From contig CM046351.1 in the NCBI GenBank assembly GCA_025403435.1, forward strand, positions 2,551,493 to 2,615,492: DNA of 64,000 nt, in the 5' to 3' direction. The DNA comes from Artocarpus heterophyllus (lineage: Eukaryota; Streptophyta; Magnoliopsida; Rosales; Moraceae). The notes beneath the pieces are model-generated. The model saw only the letters and a list, made by a program, of their open reading frames with translations, did no database searches and was not told the DNA's origin. A program made the position numbers and the translations under genes. Shown here in pieces: positions 12,665-30,010 of the stretch (position 1 is its first letter; each line of letters opens with the position of its first letter).

Positions 12665-12701
<37 letters not shown>
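12615..12701 (+). repeat. Compound AT/AC microsatellite in the 5' leader of the DVL-type gene
   Basis: A TA run, an AC run (about 12632-12646) and a second long AT run (about 12669-12700) lie between the TATA box and the start codon. They probably vary in length between individuals. The open frame reads through them from an upstream ATG at 12579, but the encoded YIYIYTHTHT is plainly simple repeat, so the inner ATG at 12708 is preferred. Confidence 0.8.
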
Positions 12702-12702
<1 letters not shown>

Positions 12703-12707
12703 TATTC

Positions 12708-12917
12708 ATGGCAACAAGGAAGGAAAACTACACAAGCAATATCAATAGTAGTAGTCATCATCATCATCATCACGATCACAATCAGGAAGGGTATTGTGAG
12801 CCCTGCAGATCATTTGGGCAAAAGTGCAGCCATATTGTGAAGAAGCAGAGGGCCAAGTTCTACATCCTCAGGCGCTGTATTGCCATGCTTGTCTGTTGGC
12901 GTGACCGTGAGAGATAG
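12708..12917 (+). CDS. DVL: DVL/ROTUNDIFOLIA-like small polypeptide
   Basis: The predicted peptide is 69 residues. Its C-terminal half holds the DVL/RTFL domain: from K45, the block KKQRAKFYILRRCIAMLVCW (45-64) followed by RDRER. In this plant-specific family, small plasma-membrane-associated peptides restrict cell proliferation and alter organ shape when overexpressed in Arabidopsis. The N-terminal part is variable in the family. Here it has a Ser/Asn stretch and six consecutive histidines (17-22), then cysteines at 30, 33 and 40. ATG 12708 was chosen over the in-frame ATG at 12579 because the intervening codons are microsatellite. The gene is single-exon as usual for the family, with a TATA box at 12491. 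The nearest reading frames on the other strand are shadows. Confidence 0.9.
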   Translation: MATRKENYTSNINSSSHHHHHHDHNQEGYCEPCRSFGQKCSHIVKKQRAKFYILRRCIAMLVCWRDRER

Positions 12918-14585
12918 AGACACCATTCCTGCTATATATATATATAACATATATACATATATGTTATATATAATATAGCTTCTTCTCATCATCATCAATA
13001 TTCACTTTTCTCTCTACTTCTTGCTTTGTGTTATTATTGTTCTTAATCTTCTTTCCATTGAGTGTTTAGATATATATATGAGCATATGATATTATTTGTT
13101 ACAAATAGAGGAGTGTAACTAAATAACTGGAGTTTTCTTTTTTTGGTATGTTAGAGTATTTGTTTAGCTAGATGCCCTTTTCCCCATTTGATGTAACATG
13201 ATGATCATCTCATATAAAAAAATATTTATTTGTGAATGATTATTAGCTTCTGAAATTTATACAACTCTAGCTAGCTGCTAGATCTGCATTCAGGAGGGAT
13301 CTGCAGGCGTTTGATTGATTTTGAGATTCTTCATTTCATATTACAAACAAAGCAAAAGTGGCTTCATTTCTTTTTCTCCTCTCTCTCTCTCTCACCTTTT
13401 TTTTAATTTGTCCTTTTCTTATCTTTTCTTTTCTCTCCTATTCTTGACAAGCTGAAACTTCACTGATGCTACTCACATTCTCGTACAATTGGCCTCTTGT
13501 GATGTACTGTAGCTTTCAAGCTTTCTTGATGCTCTACCTTTTCCTTTTTTATTTTTTCTTATCCTCCCCCCCCCCCCCTCTCTTTCTCTCTCTCTGGGTG
13601 CTAAGTACTGTGGTTGTTGTATGTTGCTCATAATTAGTCAACCATATTATTAAAAAGATTTAACCGTATTTAAAGGAATAATTTCAGAATATTTTTTGGG
13701 GTCTAAAGTAATTCTGAAGGCTATTATTATTGCTTCATATGAAGATAAATTTGTGAATTATTCATATATGTATACAGTCAAAGTTTGAGCTGCTACATTT
13801 TCCTTGGACACCGTATTGTCCATTATTGATTCCGGATATAAAGTTCATTTTTAAATTGGTTTTCTCATTCTTGTTGGTAAGAAAACAGAAAGTCATGACA
13901 AGTACTACTAAATCCACATCAAAATATAGCCACTAGTCCTACTTGATGATTTACTCTATCCCTTGTATACTCTAACTTAACACGTACACTAATTACATAT
14001 GAAGAGAAAATCTATATGAAAATAATATTCTGTCTCTTGACACATTTTACACTATATAAGTGCTTTCTTATTAGAGAGAAAGTAAATAAAAAATTTTGTT
14101 ATTTAAGTATAATGGAGTTAAACAAAAGTAGTTAAATATTCTATGTAGGAGAGAGAGATCAACCAATTGAATATAAAATAATTATAATGAGTAACAGAAA
14201 GTCATATAGTGTTAATAAATGCATTCCTTATAGTGCATATTGCATGCAGGCCCCAAATCCAATAAGTGATTTTGGTCAATATGGACAATCAAATTACTAG
14301 GGGCCTTATGTTAAGGGAACACAAGACAGGTGCAAAGCATCCCTCTTAGAATCATTTTCTCTTGTACTTACTATATCTTTCTAGTTTTCTTTAGTTTTTT
14401 CTCTTATATGGTCTTGTGTCCTCAAAACCCACCATTATTTCCTCTAATGTTCCTCCCCACGCAACAACTATTTATGGTCCATAATCATATAATTTGGTTT
14501 TTTGTGGCTCACCTTAAAAAAATATTAGCTGTTCGAGAACACCATTGGCACTGTAGTTTTGTGGTTTCAACCAATTTTTTTTTAC
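12918..14585. other. 3' region of the DVL-type gene and intergenic DNA
   Basis: The first few hundred bases are probably 3' untranslated sequence. A CT microsatellite (13379-13394) and a 14-15 base C run followed by CT repeats (13566-13600) are present. No second gene is recognised. Confidence 0.4.
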
Positions 14586-14750
14586 AGTGTTTGGAAACAT
14601 TGGTTAAAACTAATTAGTTTGAACTAAGTAGTTAAAAGTACTGTAGCATGTAAGAGTTTTATATTGTAGCTTACTTTTTCTCGACACTATAACATATGAG
14701 AACTTTATATTATAACAACTAATTGGTTGAAACTAACAATGCTAAACACC
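14586..14750. mobile_element. MITE-like element, about 165 bp
   Basis: The left end GTGTTTGGAAACATTGGTTA pairs with the reversed right end GTGTTTAGCATTGTTAGTTT, and both continue with AACTAATTAGTT-like sequence. The centre has GTAGCATGTAAGAGTTTTAT and a reversed relative of it. Similar cores occur near 37855-37890 and 9470-9500, so this is a dispersed family. Target duplication was not clear. Confidence 0.55.
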
Positions 14751-17700
14751 TTATGCAATGTTTTCTCTCACATGCTGTAATAGTTTTAATTCTATAACTT
14801 ACAAAGAGGATTAACTAGTATCCATAAAATTGTTATGGAAATTGAAAATTCCTTGGATATTGCACATATGTACATATACATATATATACATATAGAAGTA
14901 CAGAAACAATTGAAATTTTGGACTAAATATATACATTGATCTTCAAATTCCTTTGCACCGAGTGGACATGATAATGTAGAGGGGATAAAAAATCACATGG
15001 CTTGCAGGTTATATGTAGTACTATATATAAACATTTTATATAGATTTTATTTTCCATGTAAAGATGTGATTGCTACGACAGAGATAGCACATGCGGTACT
15101 TTATTATCAGTCAAATGATGCTTTTTTAAAGCGTCGATAATCCTGTTGGTTTTGTTACTGCGTACGGTAACATTTTGTGGTCTAATTTGATATATGTTTT
15201 TTACATGTTGAATAAATGTCTTGGTCAAGAAAAAAAAAGTTAAGGGCTTGAATTAAAAATAGTTTCTTACCAAGACAGAAGATTTAAAGTGCTAAATGCA
15301 ACTTGATTAATCTGAGTGACATAATTAATATCATATTAATGGGGAATGATGACAAATCTTCCTTTGTTTGTACGTCTGAATCCAGTCTCACTCGTGCACG
15401 CTCACTCACACACACACACACACATATACTCTTGAATTCAAAAATAAATGAACCTGGCTTTGACTATCAGTACTACCAAAGAAAGAAGATGTCAAAGAAA
15501 ACAAATTAATAGTAAAAGATCTGTGCACATAAGATAAAAATAATAAAACCTAGCCAGCAAGCCTTTGACTGTGGTAATGATGGGGAGGGAGGGGACCAAA
15601 ATCAAAAGATTTTCATTTAAATTTCAAAACTCGTTAATAATTTAAGGAGGAAAAAAAATCCTTTTCACTATTTCTTAGTAAATCATGTTAGTAGCACTTA
15701 ATGTGGGACAAAAAGACTTGTGCACAGGATGAAGAAATAAGTCATTTTCCGTTAATTTAAAACTAGCAAAATTGATTTGTTTTTGAATCCTTTCTCTTTC
15801 CCATTATTTTATTTTTTTAAGACAATTAGAAAAGATTTACAATGAATGTCGTAAAAGAGCGCAAAATTATAATCCTAACATATATAGAGGTAGCTGTTGG
15901 AACATGTTCAAGTAACATATAGGATTAAACATTATTTAGTCATTTAAGATTGTAGTTCAAATTATAATGTTGTAATTCAAGTCAATTTTGTTATAATATT
16001 TTTCTCACATAAAATTTAAATTTTAAACTATCTTTATTTCAAACTTTTAGTTGAAATTATATTCCAAAGCAGCCAATATAAATTGTCAAAAATATTACAC
16101 ATTATATGAAAATGCTAATAAAAAGTACTATACACTTATAATTATATAAGTGTGTAAAATTATCGTGGTTGGTATATGAAGATGTTACTCATTATCAGTA
16201 GTGAGGGATATATATATGTATGCATGTATAGATATAGGGATATGTGTTAAGGGACGTGGATATTGGTTGAGATTAGAGCTTATGTCAGCCGACAGCGAGA
16301 ATCCTTGATAGGAAAGTGAGATGGGGGTACGACCCTTTCCCCTGCAACCGCTCTGCACACACGCACACACACACTTTCTCTCTCTCTCTCTCGTCTCTTT
16401 CTCTCTCTTCATATGCCGTAGAGCATGCATTACTCTCAGTGCCCACTTGGCCCCTCGTGCGCGGCCCTCTCTTTCTTTTTATACATGCCTCCGCTGACAC
16501 CACTCGTTTACTATATTGAACTTTTTTTGGTTGATATCCTAGAGTTCTGTGGTAAAAAAAAAATAATCGTCCGTACCGATGTACAGTTTTTTAACGTCAA
16601 ATCTAAGATCGGACGATCTAAAAGCATAAGATCAAACGATGTAAAATGGTTACTTTTTACTAGCTAGCTTGTAATAGTAAGACACTACTGGTAGAAATAA
16701 ATTATTTGGTATAATTTTACATAATATATATATATATACTTTCTTTTTTATTAGAAAATAACAATAAAGAATGGTGTATCTAAATAACTTCAAAAAAGTA
16801 AGACATCCTCACGTATTATAGTGCTAACTCTAACTTTAGATGAGAGTAGATCTAAAACAATGGTTATTGAATAATTCTCTTGTTTTATGAATTGATTAGT
16901 ATCTGTGTCTCTTCAATACTATATGAAATATTTTAAGACATAAAGTACTGCTATAAGGTACGCATTGATAACTAAAGCTCTAAGGGAGTACGGTACTTCT
17001 CCATCAGTTGAAATTTTCAACAATATTCACCTTGGGGTTGAAATACATCTACTAGCACTTTAACCACAATCGGAAATATTACTATAGTACATGTGAAGCA
17101 ATATATATATTTTCAGAGCCTTTTTCAGCTGGCTCTGATGGGAGATACCTCCAACATAACATTTAAAAATTAAAAATATAACATAAAGATTATCAAATGT
17201 AATATTAATATTTGATTGATGTAAAGAAATTTAGTTATTCGAAGATAATATTTTACATTTTCAATATTTATCGACGTTAGATTGACATAACAACAAAAAA
17301 TTTAATTATTCAAAATATATATACTCAGCTTCAGTGTCAATTTTATATTTAATGACTATTATGCTATACATTTTTTGCGTCATGTTGCATTTAAAAAAGG
17401 GTCCTACCAAATAAGATTGTGGAAAAAAACCCTATAATTTTCACCTCTTAAAAGTAACGACCACCTAGAATCCACACCATTTTCAAATGCTGGGATGCCA
17501 AAAGTATGTGGACATAAAGTCAAGAACAATATTGTCTAAGTGTAGGACCAAGTTGGAGGGCTAACACGTGCAAACCTGACAAGGTTGAAATACAGGCTTT
17601 TATAGTGTTAGATTAGATGCAAATGTAATGGCCAAAAGCCAAAAGGTCATGATTTCTTTGCCTACGACCACCAACCATTACTGACCTTCCACGTCGAGAC

Positions 17701-18287
17701 GCACGTGTGCTTTCCAAAGAGAACACGGTGTCATGTACGTACCTGATCATCGTTTGAAATATTGATCATCAATAAGGAGCTGCTACGCTATAGCTTAAGC
17801 CAGAAAATAGCAGCCCCAGGAATCTGAAAAAGTCTCTCTCCCACTGCTAGGGTTTTGCTTATACATGTATATATATGTGTATATATATTTTTTATATATA
17901 TTTTCTCTCTTTTTTCAGGTTATATATCTTCTTCAACATCAGTTTGTCAGTCATGCATGTCTCATATAGCACACACAAACGTTTCATTTGAGGAAATGGG
18001 GTATCAAACGGAAAAGGATATTTGCATGATCATTGATCAGATCAGCTAGCATAGAGGTAAAATCAGCCAAAACTGAGAAAATGTCAGATGGGGTTTTTTT
18101 TTTCTATTCCTAAATATTATTCCATTTTTCCCCTTTTTTTTTGAAAAAGAAAAATAAAAAAACAGTCACTTTAAACAGAAAGTTCGCTATCAATATCAGC
18201 ATATATAGGAGGGAATATCAGAACCCGGTTTCCAAACATGACTTGTTTATTCTGTGGAATGACCCGGTATATATAATATATATGTAT

Positions 18288-18327
<40 letters not shown>

Positions 18328-19800
18328 CCTAATAAGAGATATCAGTAGTGTGCTACTGCAGAATACCATGAAATAATGCATATATATATATATATAGGTA
18401 TATATCTATATTTATATATAATGTGATGTGAAAAACAAAAGTATCAAACACTTTAAATGAACAGGAATATAGGGGACCCGATATTTGCAGGCTACACTTA
18501 AATAAATGTGGAAGAAAAAAGGAGGGGGGAATCGGATGAGAAATGTGGTGGGGGACTATAAACTAGGGCTAGTACTACTCTCCTGGGACATTGATTGATA
18601 TTTATTTGCATGATATGATGTGTTTTCTTACCATCATTCATTATTATGTATATTATATGATTTGATGTATATGTGTTTGTTGCCATTATTATTATCTTAG
18701 ATGAGTGCCAACTAACCATGTCCCCTCGTCTCAGAAACATAATGCATTTTTGTGGGTTGTTCCGGAGCAAGGATATTATGTTTTGCTTGTTTATACATAT
18801 AACACATATTTTGGTTACACCTACATTTGTATGTATATAAGCTCTAAATATTGTTAAAATTGTAGCAACACCACTATGCCAACAAACATGCCCCACTTAG
18901 ATGTAACATCTTAATAGAAGAGCCCAGAAAATTAAAAAAAGCTCGTTGAACCAAAATTAAAAATATCTTGATATGAATGTTTAAGCCAAAGAAATGGGGT
19001 AAAAAAAAAAATCCAAACTATTAATGAAATGATGTTTTTTTGAAAGATCCAGCTAGCCCAACTTGAGGTTTGTAAGAATCGGAAATTTCAAATACCAAAA
19101 AACAAAGAAAACTATAACAAACGTGATGTGATGAATGGACAATTTGATGTGATAATATAATATAGCAAAAAAGGACCCATTAATTTCTGTCTTTCTTTTT
19201 TGATGTGGTGAGGGAGCGGAGAAGAAGAGTTGCCCCCATAAAGTGGCTTGGTCTAATCAATCTAAAGTATAATGTGGACCTTCTTATTTTTATTTTTTTA
19301 TTTTTACAAAACTGTGGTTTTGATTAATTTGTCTTAGTACTCAGATCACAGATCAATATTTTCCACTTGATACCAAGGGTGCTTTGCAAAGAGGGACATG
19401 ATACCCTTTTTTCCCACATTTCCAAATCTTTGTGCCTAATTGGCTAGCATCTAACTCCTAGAACCCAAATCTAATTAGTTTAGGTGGGTTCAACGTTCCA
19501 ATTTCACAAGGAAAATGCCAAGTTTTGACCCCTATAATTTTAGGGTTCTTTTCAAACTAAATATCAAAGCACAACCATTACAAAATTGTAAGTGCCGACA
19601 ATTTTTATCTTTCCAATCAACATAATTTTTCTACTAATTATTAGCTACTTTGGTAAAAAAAAAATCTTGAAGAATTTTGCTACGAAAATTCACTAAACAA
19701 TTTACTTTCTTTTCAGCCAAAAGAGAAAATATGGAATTTTTTTCCTCCAACTAAATAAATATTTTTACAAGATGGAAAACAGCAAAGTTTCGTCTCTCTC
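14751..19800. other. Intergenic region, microsatellites and one GC-richer island
   Basis: No gene is supported. CA runs lie at about 15409-15424, 16359-16374 and 18288-18304, the last followed by a TA run to 18327. Positions 16240-16520 are less AT-rich and contain CT and CA runs, but frames there are repeat artefacts. Positions 17640-17860 contain ACGTG-type elements (CACGTCGAG, GCACGTGTGC) and a pyrimidine-rich leader-like stretch. This could be the promoter of an unrecognised noncoding RNA, but no hairpin with a known microRNA was seen. Confidence 0.35.
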
Positions 19801-19808
19801 AGTATATA

Positions 19809-20296
19809 AGGTTTTATATAACTATACATCATAGTTTTTATTATTTTTCAATTTGTCCTTCAGTTTTTAGAAACTATAAACGTATTTTTTAAAATTTAAA
19901 AAATTTGTTTCAATATTATCCCTTGTAGATTTTTTGTCAACTGAAAAAACATGAAGATAAGATAAAAAACCCATAGGTAAACCTAATTTATTTACGAAAT
20001 ATGTGTCTTGAAAAAAAATCTCTAAAAAACATTTAAGATCCAAAAAGTCATAAAACTTAAAGTCTTTTTTTGAAACTTGACGTTTTGTTTTAGGAATTTT
20101 TATGATTTAATATATAAAATATTTTTATAACTATTTAAGGGTGGTCATATTGTTTTACCCAATTTTTTTCTATTTATAGGAGTAAAATTGAAATAAGTTT
20201 TTAAAATTCAAATGATGTATTTGTAGTTTTTAAGAGCAGAGAGAGAAATTAAAAAATAATTTAAATTAAAAAGTATAATTATATAATTAACCTTAT
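19809..20296. mobile_element. Possible MULE-type element with long terminal inverted repeats
   Basis: About 80 bases at the left (AAGGTTTTATATAACTATAC onward) match, with many mismatches, the reverse of the right end (AAGGTTAATTATATAATTAT onward). Both arms continue through runs of TTTTTAATTT, a CTCTCTCTGC/GTCCTTCAG segment and a conserved AAACTA(T/C)AAA block. The interior is AT-rich and noncoding. No convincing 9-bp target duplication was found, so the call is tentative. Confidence 0.4.
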
Positions 20297-20595
20297 AGCT
20301 TAAGACATGTGTATGTAAATTTTTATTCTTTTGAGACCTCAGCAACTCGCACATGTATATCATATTCCAAGGTAGAGAAAACGAATAATAATATGTCTTG
20401 TGATAAAAGAGATACTTCTTGATACAAATATCGAAAAGACTCTTAGTAGAATTTATTTTGTAAATTCTTCTAGGTTAACTTGGGACAAATGATTCAATTA
20501 TATTTGTAGAATCAAATACTTGTTTATTCTTAATTAAATATGGTTTTAGTTTATGAATATTTTACATAGGGTGTAAAATAATATCATTAAAATAA

Positions 20596-21102
20596 AAATT
20601 ATTAACACTAATGGCCCCCTGAACTTTGGTGTTCTTCTTACATTGCCCCTTGAATTAAAAGTTCGCCACTTTACTATTTCAAAGTTCCAGATCTTCTCAC
20701 TTTGCTTATTCTATTTAATTTCCCATCAAAAGTGACAGAAATAAACTCACGTGAAGTGCACGTGGGAGTCGTTGAAACTATTTATAAATTGATAATGCAT
20801 TCTTGCCCCTAACATAGCAAAACCATAAATTGAAAATACTTGAATTATTTTTTTCAACTTTTCAAATGAGAATGTAAACAATAATTATCACTTAAGACTA
20901 ATAAAATATCATTTTTTTCTCTTATGGACCATCCATTTATGGCTCATGTGCATCTATTTCCATCACTTTTGACTACAAATTAGATAGAGGGGACAAAATG
21001 AGGAGATCTAAAAGGTTGAGCTAGTAAAGTTGTGATTTTAAAGTTTAGGAAATAAAGTGGGGGAACCTTAAAATTCAGTGACCATTAATGTTAATAGCCC
21101 TT
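20596..21102. mobile_element. Non-autonomous MULE-type element
   Basis: A perfect 9-bp direct repeat TTAAAATAA flanks the element (20587-20595 and 21103-21111). Terminal inverted repeats begin TATTAACACTAATGG on the left and TATTAACATTAATGG, reversed, on the right. They extend inwards over about 90 bases through paired blocks about gene-silent 'not-coding' sequence (CCCCCTGAACTTTGG versus GTCACTGAATTTTAAGG). Long inverted repeats with 9-bp duplications are the signature of Mutator-like elements. It encodes nothing. Confidence 0.7.
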
Positions 21103-22105
21103 AAAATAATTACTGTATAATATAAAATATGAAATCATTATGATAATCACTATGTCATTACAAGTATTTTTAAAATGTTCTGAAAATTGTATTAAATGAA
21201 GCTATACGTCATCCCAAATCATGGAGTCCGGTAATTTTCTCAAGTAACAATTTTAGCTGTTTAAATTATTTTCAACTGAAAGTTCACATTTTTTTTAGGA
21301 AAAAAAATTTACATCATCTGCTGTTCAGATTTAAGGCTACATAATGCACCTTTTTTTTTTTTTTAATGTACCATATTTCACAAAAAAGAAAAACCTTGAA
21401 GACAATGTAATGATTCACTATAGTATATTATGTGGTACGCTATTTTTTTTACTATCATTATTATTATTATTATGTTCTATCATATTTTTTCTCTTTTTGA
21501 TATACACCATTTCTCTTAACTAAAAGACCAAAATATTTTTAGTTAACACGTATTTGTCTAATCTTAATTAAAATAATTGAAAAACATAGTGTCTCTATAA
21601 TTTTTAAAAAAAATATGTTTCAAATTTTCTCATAAAACATTGAAAAATACTACCACAGGAGTAGTATTTCTCAAATTGGTGCAAAGGGATTAAGGCCAAC
21701 AAGATCTCGAGCGACAAGTCAAAGGAATAGAAGCCCGGTTTTGGAATTTATCGTGCTCTGGGTCTTGAAGGTCACGGCTATCTAATAGATTAACAATTCG
21801 GCTCCTTATATTCCATTTATCAAAAAAATAAAAAATAAAAAAATAAAAAAACTCACCCCTATCATATATTGCACGTGCTAGTTGCATTAGAAAATCCTAC
21901 ATGTAAAATTTTATTAAGGTGATAGTTATATGAGCATTGCTACAAGGCACCCATGATGCTAAGCGTCATTCATTAATAAAAAGTGGGTCCTATAACCTTT
22001 TATTAATGATAGAACTTAACATTAGTAGTGTCTCTAAATATTTTTCTAGTTATATTAAACAAATCTTAGTATAAAATTACATTATTTGTCCGTAATATTC
22101 TTCAT

Positions 22106-22229
22106 CATCAGAATTACGAGAAATTATGACTTTAACACATCTTATGTCATAGTTGAGTTTTTTTTTTCATCAGAATTACGAGAAATTATGACTTTAACAC
22201 ATCTTATGTCATAGTTGAGTTTTTTTTTT
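22106..22229. repeat. 62-bp tandem duplication, two copies
   Basis: A unit beginning CATCAGAATTACGAGAAATT and ending in a T run starts at 22106 and again at 22168, with no differences noticed apart from T-run length. Such identity in noncoding DNA indicates a recent duplication. Confidence 0.9.
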
Positions 22230-22639
22230 TAAAAAAAAAAAAACACACACATATCACATAACTTTAGCCTAAGACTATGATGTTCAAATGAATTTTAAAT
22301 AACAAAGTTATGGCCCTTGCATTAAAAAATAGAAAACTTACAAAAAAAATTAATATTATAAAAAGACATCCTCCACACCAGTATTAGTTTTGGCACTTAG
22401 ATATTAGTCTGTTTATGTTGTCATGAGTTTCAAGAGGACTATTAAATAAGAAAATTGTTCAAAATCCTAGATTCTGAAATATTAGTAATTGCATACTTCA
22501 ATTTTTTCACTTAAAAATATTATTTTCCAATATTGTATTTATGGGGGACAACATTAAATATTTGATTCTTCAATTGTTATATTTTATAATTGTTTTAGCA
22601 TTATGTAATTAATTGCTACTTAAGTAATATGAAAAAAAA

Positions 22640-23610
22640 AAAAGATATTTGAGTATGGTCACATTTGAGAAAAAATATTCATGAGACAATTTGATGAAAT
22701 AAAAAATTGCAGTCACATTTGCTAAAATAATATTTTAGAGAATTATGAGATAAATATTTAAGTTCGGCACCTAGGGGAACTCAAAAGGAAAAAAAAAATA
22801 TTTGAATGAAATATATTTAAAGATATAATATTTAAGGAAAAAAAGAGGGACAGTGGGCAGGGAGGCAGGGAGAGAGAGGTATTCGGACAGTTGAGTACAA
22901 TAAAAATTAAAATAAAAAATTATGAAAAAAAAAATTATCCACATTGGTGAGTTGGAAATCACTCCTAGGAAGTCCCACCAGTGTGTGTTTGGAAGTTATG
23001 TACAATTTCCCAAGATCAGAACCTCATGGCATTACAACGGCATAAAAGAAAAAAAAAAAGAAAAATGGTGCAACAGAGTAATCACACAAACTATTTTGTG
23101 ATTCTTAAGCTTCTTGGAAAACAAATTTATTGAAGACAACATAAACGAATATTTATTCCTTAAAAAAATTATTTTAAAATTTTTTTAGTTCTATGTGTTC
23201 AGTAACTACCTAGGCCACATATATGAAAAGTAAAACGATTTTAAGTAAATTTAAAAATTATATATTTCAGTGGGATAATTAAGATAAAAAAAAAGTGAAT
23301 TATTCCATCGAGACAATCAGAGAAAGTATATATGCAGGTTGCATTTGATAAAAAAAAAAATTAAGCAAAATATTTGAATTCGGCATATTAGAGAAGGTTA
23401 TTTTAATAAGGGCAGATTAAACAAAAACAATATTTAAATGAAATATATTTTAAAATATTCAATTGTGAGAAATAAAGAAAAAGAGGGAAAAAACAAAAAA
23501 CAAAAAGGGTTAGGGCAACCAAGTAAAAATACGAAAAGAACCTAGCATAAACGAAAAAGAAATAAAATATTGCGTTAGCGACGGGGCTTAGGAGTTCCAC
23601 CGAGTCCCAT
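22640..23610. repeat. Two diverged direct copies of a dispersed AT-rich repeat
   Basis: Blocks at about 22640-22985 and 23335-23610 share, in the same order: a CACATTTG/GCATTTGATAAAA block, TTCGGCA, TATTTGAATGAAATATATTT (or AAATGAAATATATTT), an A/G-rich GGAAAAAAAGAGGG stretch, and an end near TCCTAGGAAGTCCCACC / CTTAGGAGTTCCACCG. Related phrases occur at 6985-7150 and 29215-30010. No terminal structure was identified. Confidence 0.55.
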
Positions 23611-24171
23611 TGCTTTACGCTACTGTTTTACAAGACTATAGCCAGGTTTAAAAAAGAAATGGAAAAAAGATGAGCAAAAACCGGAAAAGAAAAATAATCG
23701 ACAGCAACTTCCTTAAATGCAACAAATTGGCTGAACTTGCGAGCCGAACGTAGCCATTGTATTTGAGAAATAAGTTTAAACAAAAAAAAAATCAAATTTA
23801 TATTGCAAAAGTATAAATTTTATAAAAAAAAATACTACGACAAAAAATGTCAAGATCACATGCACGAATATCATCACACTTCAATCTATCGGAGTTTCAA
23901 TTAAGTTTTCAAGCAGCATACTCTAATATAAGTATAATCTGTAATCTGATCACAACCACAAGAAATTTCAGATGTAAGGTTTTAAATATTCAAGAGTTTT
24001 TGCAGTATTCAATATTTCATAAAATGGTAATCAAGTAACAACGTATATAATAAGCTAAAATTTAAATAGCATCCAGGAGCAATCTCATTGGCACAAGAGA
24101 GATTCCAATGGGCCTTTAAAACAAAGTCGGGCACGTTGCAAACTTAAATAGAACACATCAAAGATAAAGCC

Positions 24172-28664
<4,493 letters not shown>

Positions 28665-28755
28665 GGCGGAAGAGAGAGATTTGGGTAAGCGGAGAAAGCG
28701 GAGACAACGAAGAAAAAGGAGGAGGAATGCAGCAAATAGTGAATGGGATATGAAA

Positions 28756-28777
28756 CACGTGAGCTTGGGAATTTATA
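28756..28777 (-). promoter_or_regulatory. CDC48 core promoter: TATA box and G-box
   Basis: On the gene strand TATAAAT occupies 28777-28771, about 107 bases before the start codon. A palindromic G-box CACGTG lies at 28756-28761, just downstream of it. The leader between them and the ATG is pyrimidine-rich on the gene strand, as is common in plant housekeeping genes. G-boxes bind bZIP and bHLH factors; use here is inferred only from position. Confidence 0.55.
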
Positions 28778-29002
28778 CACAAGGGGGTATTCTTAATTGT
28801 TAGGAAAGAAACAGGTAGCTGAATCAAAGTCCTTCCTTTCTTGTTAGGAAAGAAAAGGTTTTTTGGTTCTAGAATATTCTTAATTCTCATCATCTTTTTT
28901 TATTTATTTCTTTTATGGCAGGAATTTTTTTTTCTCCTTACCACCAGAGTGGGATAGGAACAATTATTTTTAACCATCGGATCATTTTTCAACCATTTAA
29001 TT

Positions 29003-29081
29003 TATAAGTAGAAGTAACTTGATATTATATATCATAAATTTTTATAAGTAGAAGTAACTTTATATTATATATCATAATTTT
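29003..29081. repeat. Tandem duplication of about 39 bp
   Basis: The phrase TATAAGTAGAAGTAACTT followed by a TATTATATATCATAA block occurs twice in direct succession with few differences. Confidence 0.75.
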
Positions 29082-29214
29082 TAGCATGGACATTTATAAA
29101 TAGAATAAATTAAAAATTAAAATCAACAAGTAAAACAATGGTTTTTATTAATAATGTAAAAAAAACAGTTCCACCGTAAAAAGGACAATTCTTAAGATAA
29201 TTAGAGAGAAAATT

Positions 29215-30010
29215 ACTTAGGAGTGATATGATAAAATAAATATTCAAAAATATTGTTTGAAAAAAGATGTTTAAGGAAAATAATTATCATAAGGGCCACA
29301 TAATAAAAATAATATTTTAGATAAATGCAAGAAAAAAATAATAATTGAGGCACATTTGGAAAAAACTTTTTAATAGGATATGTCAAAGGGAAAAAAGTAT
29401 TTTAATGGCAGTCATTTAATTTATAAGATTTTGAAAATAAAATTAAATGTTTTGAAGTGTGGTTTCAATTAAATTTATGTTTTTGTTAATACAATTTTTG
29501 CATAGATAAATACTGTTAAGTAAAGCATATTTAAGAAAAAAATACTTTAAATAACAAATAAAAAATCAAATTAGGGTATACATGTTAAGAAGAGAAGGGA
29601 TGTGTTTGAGAAAAAACTATTTTAATAGAACAATTAAAAAAATTTGTAAAGGTTTCGTTTGATGAAAGAATATTTTAAAAGATCGTAAGAAAAATATTTA
29701 ATTAAAAAATATTAGAAAAAAGATACTTTAATAAGACAAATTTTAAAATATAAGATTATTGGGAATAGGGGAAAAAAAAAACAAAGAGGGTAATGAAACC
29801 AAGAAGAAATTGGGTCAAGAGAAGACATCACACTTTTCATAAATATAAAATGTATTGTAAATAGAAAGCCAAATGGTGTGCACATATAAAAAGGAAAAAA
29901 ATGTTTAAGTAAAGGTATATTTGAAGAAAATTCAATGACATAGAAAAAGAAAAATTGCTTTAATAAATGCATATTGAAGCATAAAATTACAAGCAAAAAG
30001 GAAGAAAAAA
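29215..30010. repeat. Dispersed degenerate AT-rich repeat, longest copy
   Basis: Many imperfect units of roughly 50-70 bases contain AATAATATTTTAGAT, GCACATTTGGAAAAA and GAAAAAATATTTTAA-like phrases. They match the blocks at 6985, 22640 and 23335. No coding sequence is present. Confidence 0.45.

Larger units (their letters stand above)
21112..24171. other. Intergenic region downstream of CDC48
   Basis: No gene is seen. It holds an exact tandem duplication (22106-22229) and two related AT-rich repeat blocks (22640-22985 and 23335-23610). Positions 21680-21890 are less AT-rich but gave no recognisable protein. The part nearest 24171 is probably the CDC48 3' untranslated region. Confidence 0.4.

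Noticed and set aside
16185..16667. Several overlapping frames around CT and CA repeats
   Set aside because: The products are runs such as RERERE and HTHTHT from microsatellites; no domain.
16680..16700. CACTACTGGTAG as a CACTA transposon end
   Set aside because: No reversed partner or 3-bp duplication was found; a similar CACTACTGG at 12379 is in the same orientation and too far away to pair.
17640..18060. Possible microRNA gene
   Set aside because: The promoter-like elements and leader are suggestive, but no known mature microRNA sequence or convincing fold-back was seen.
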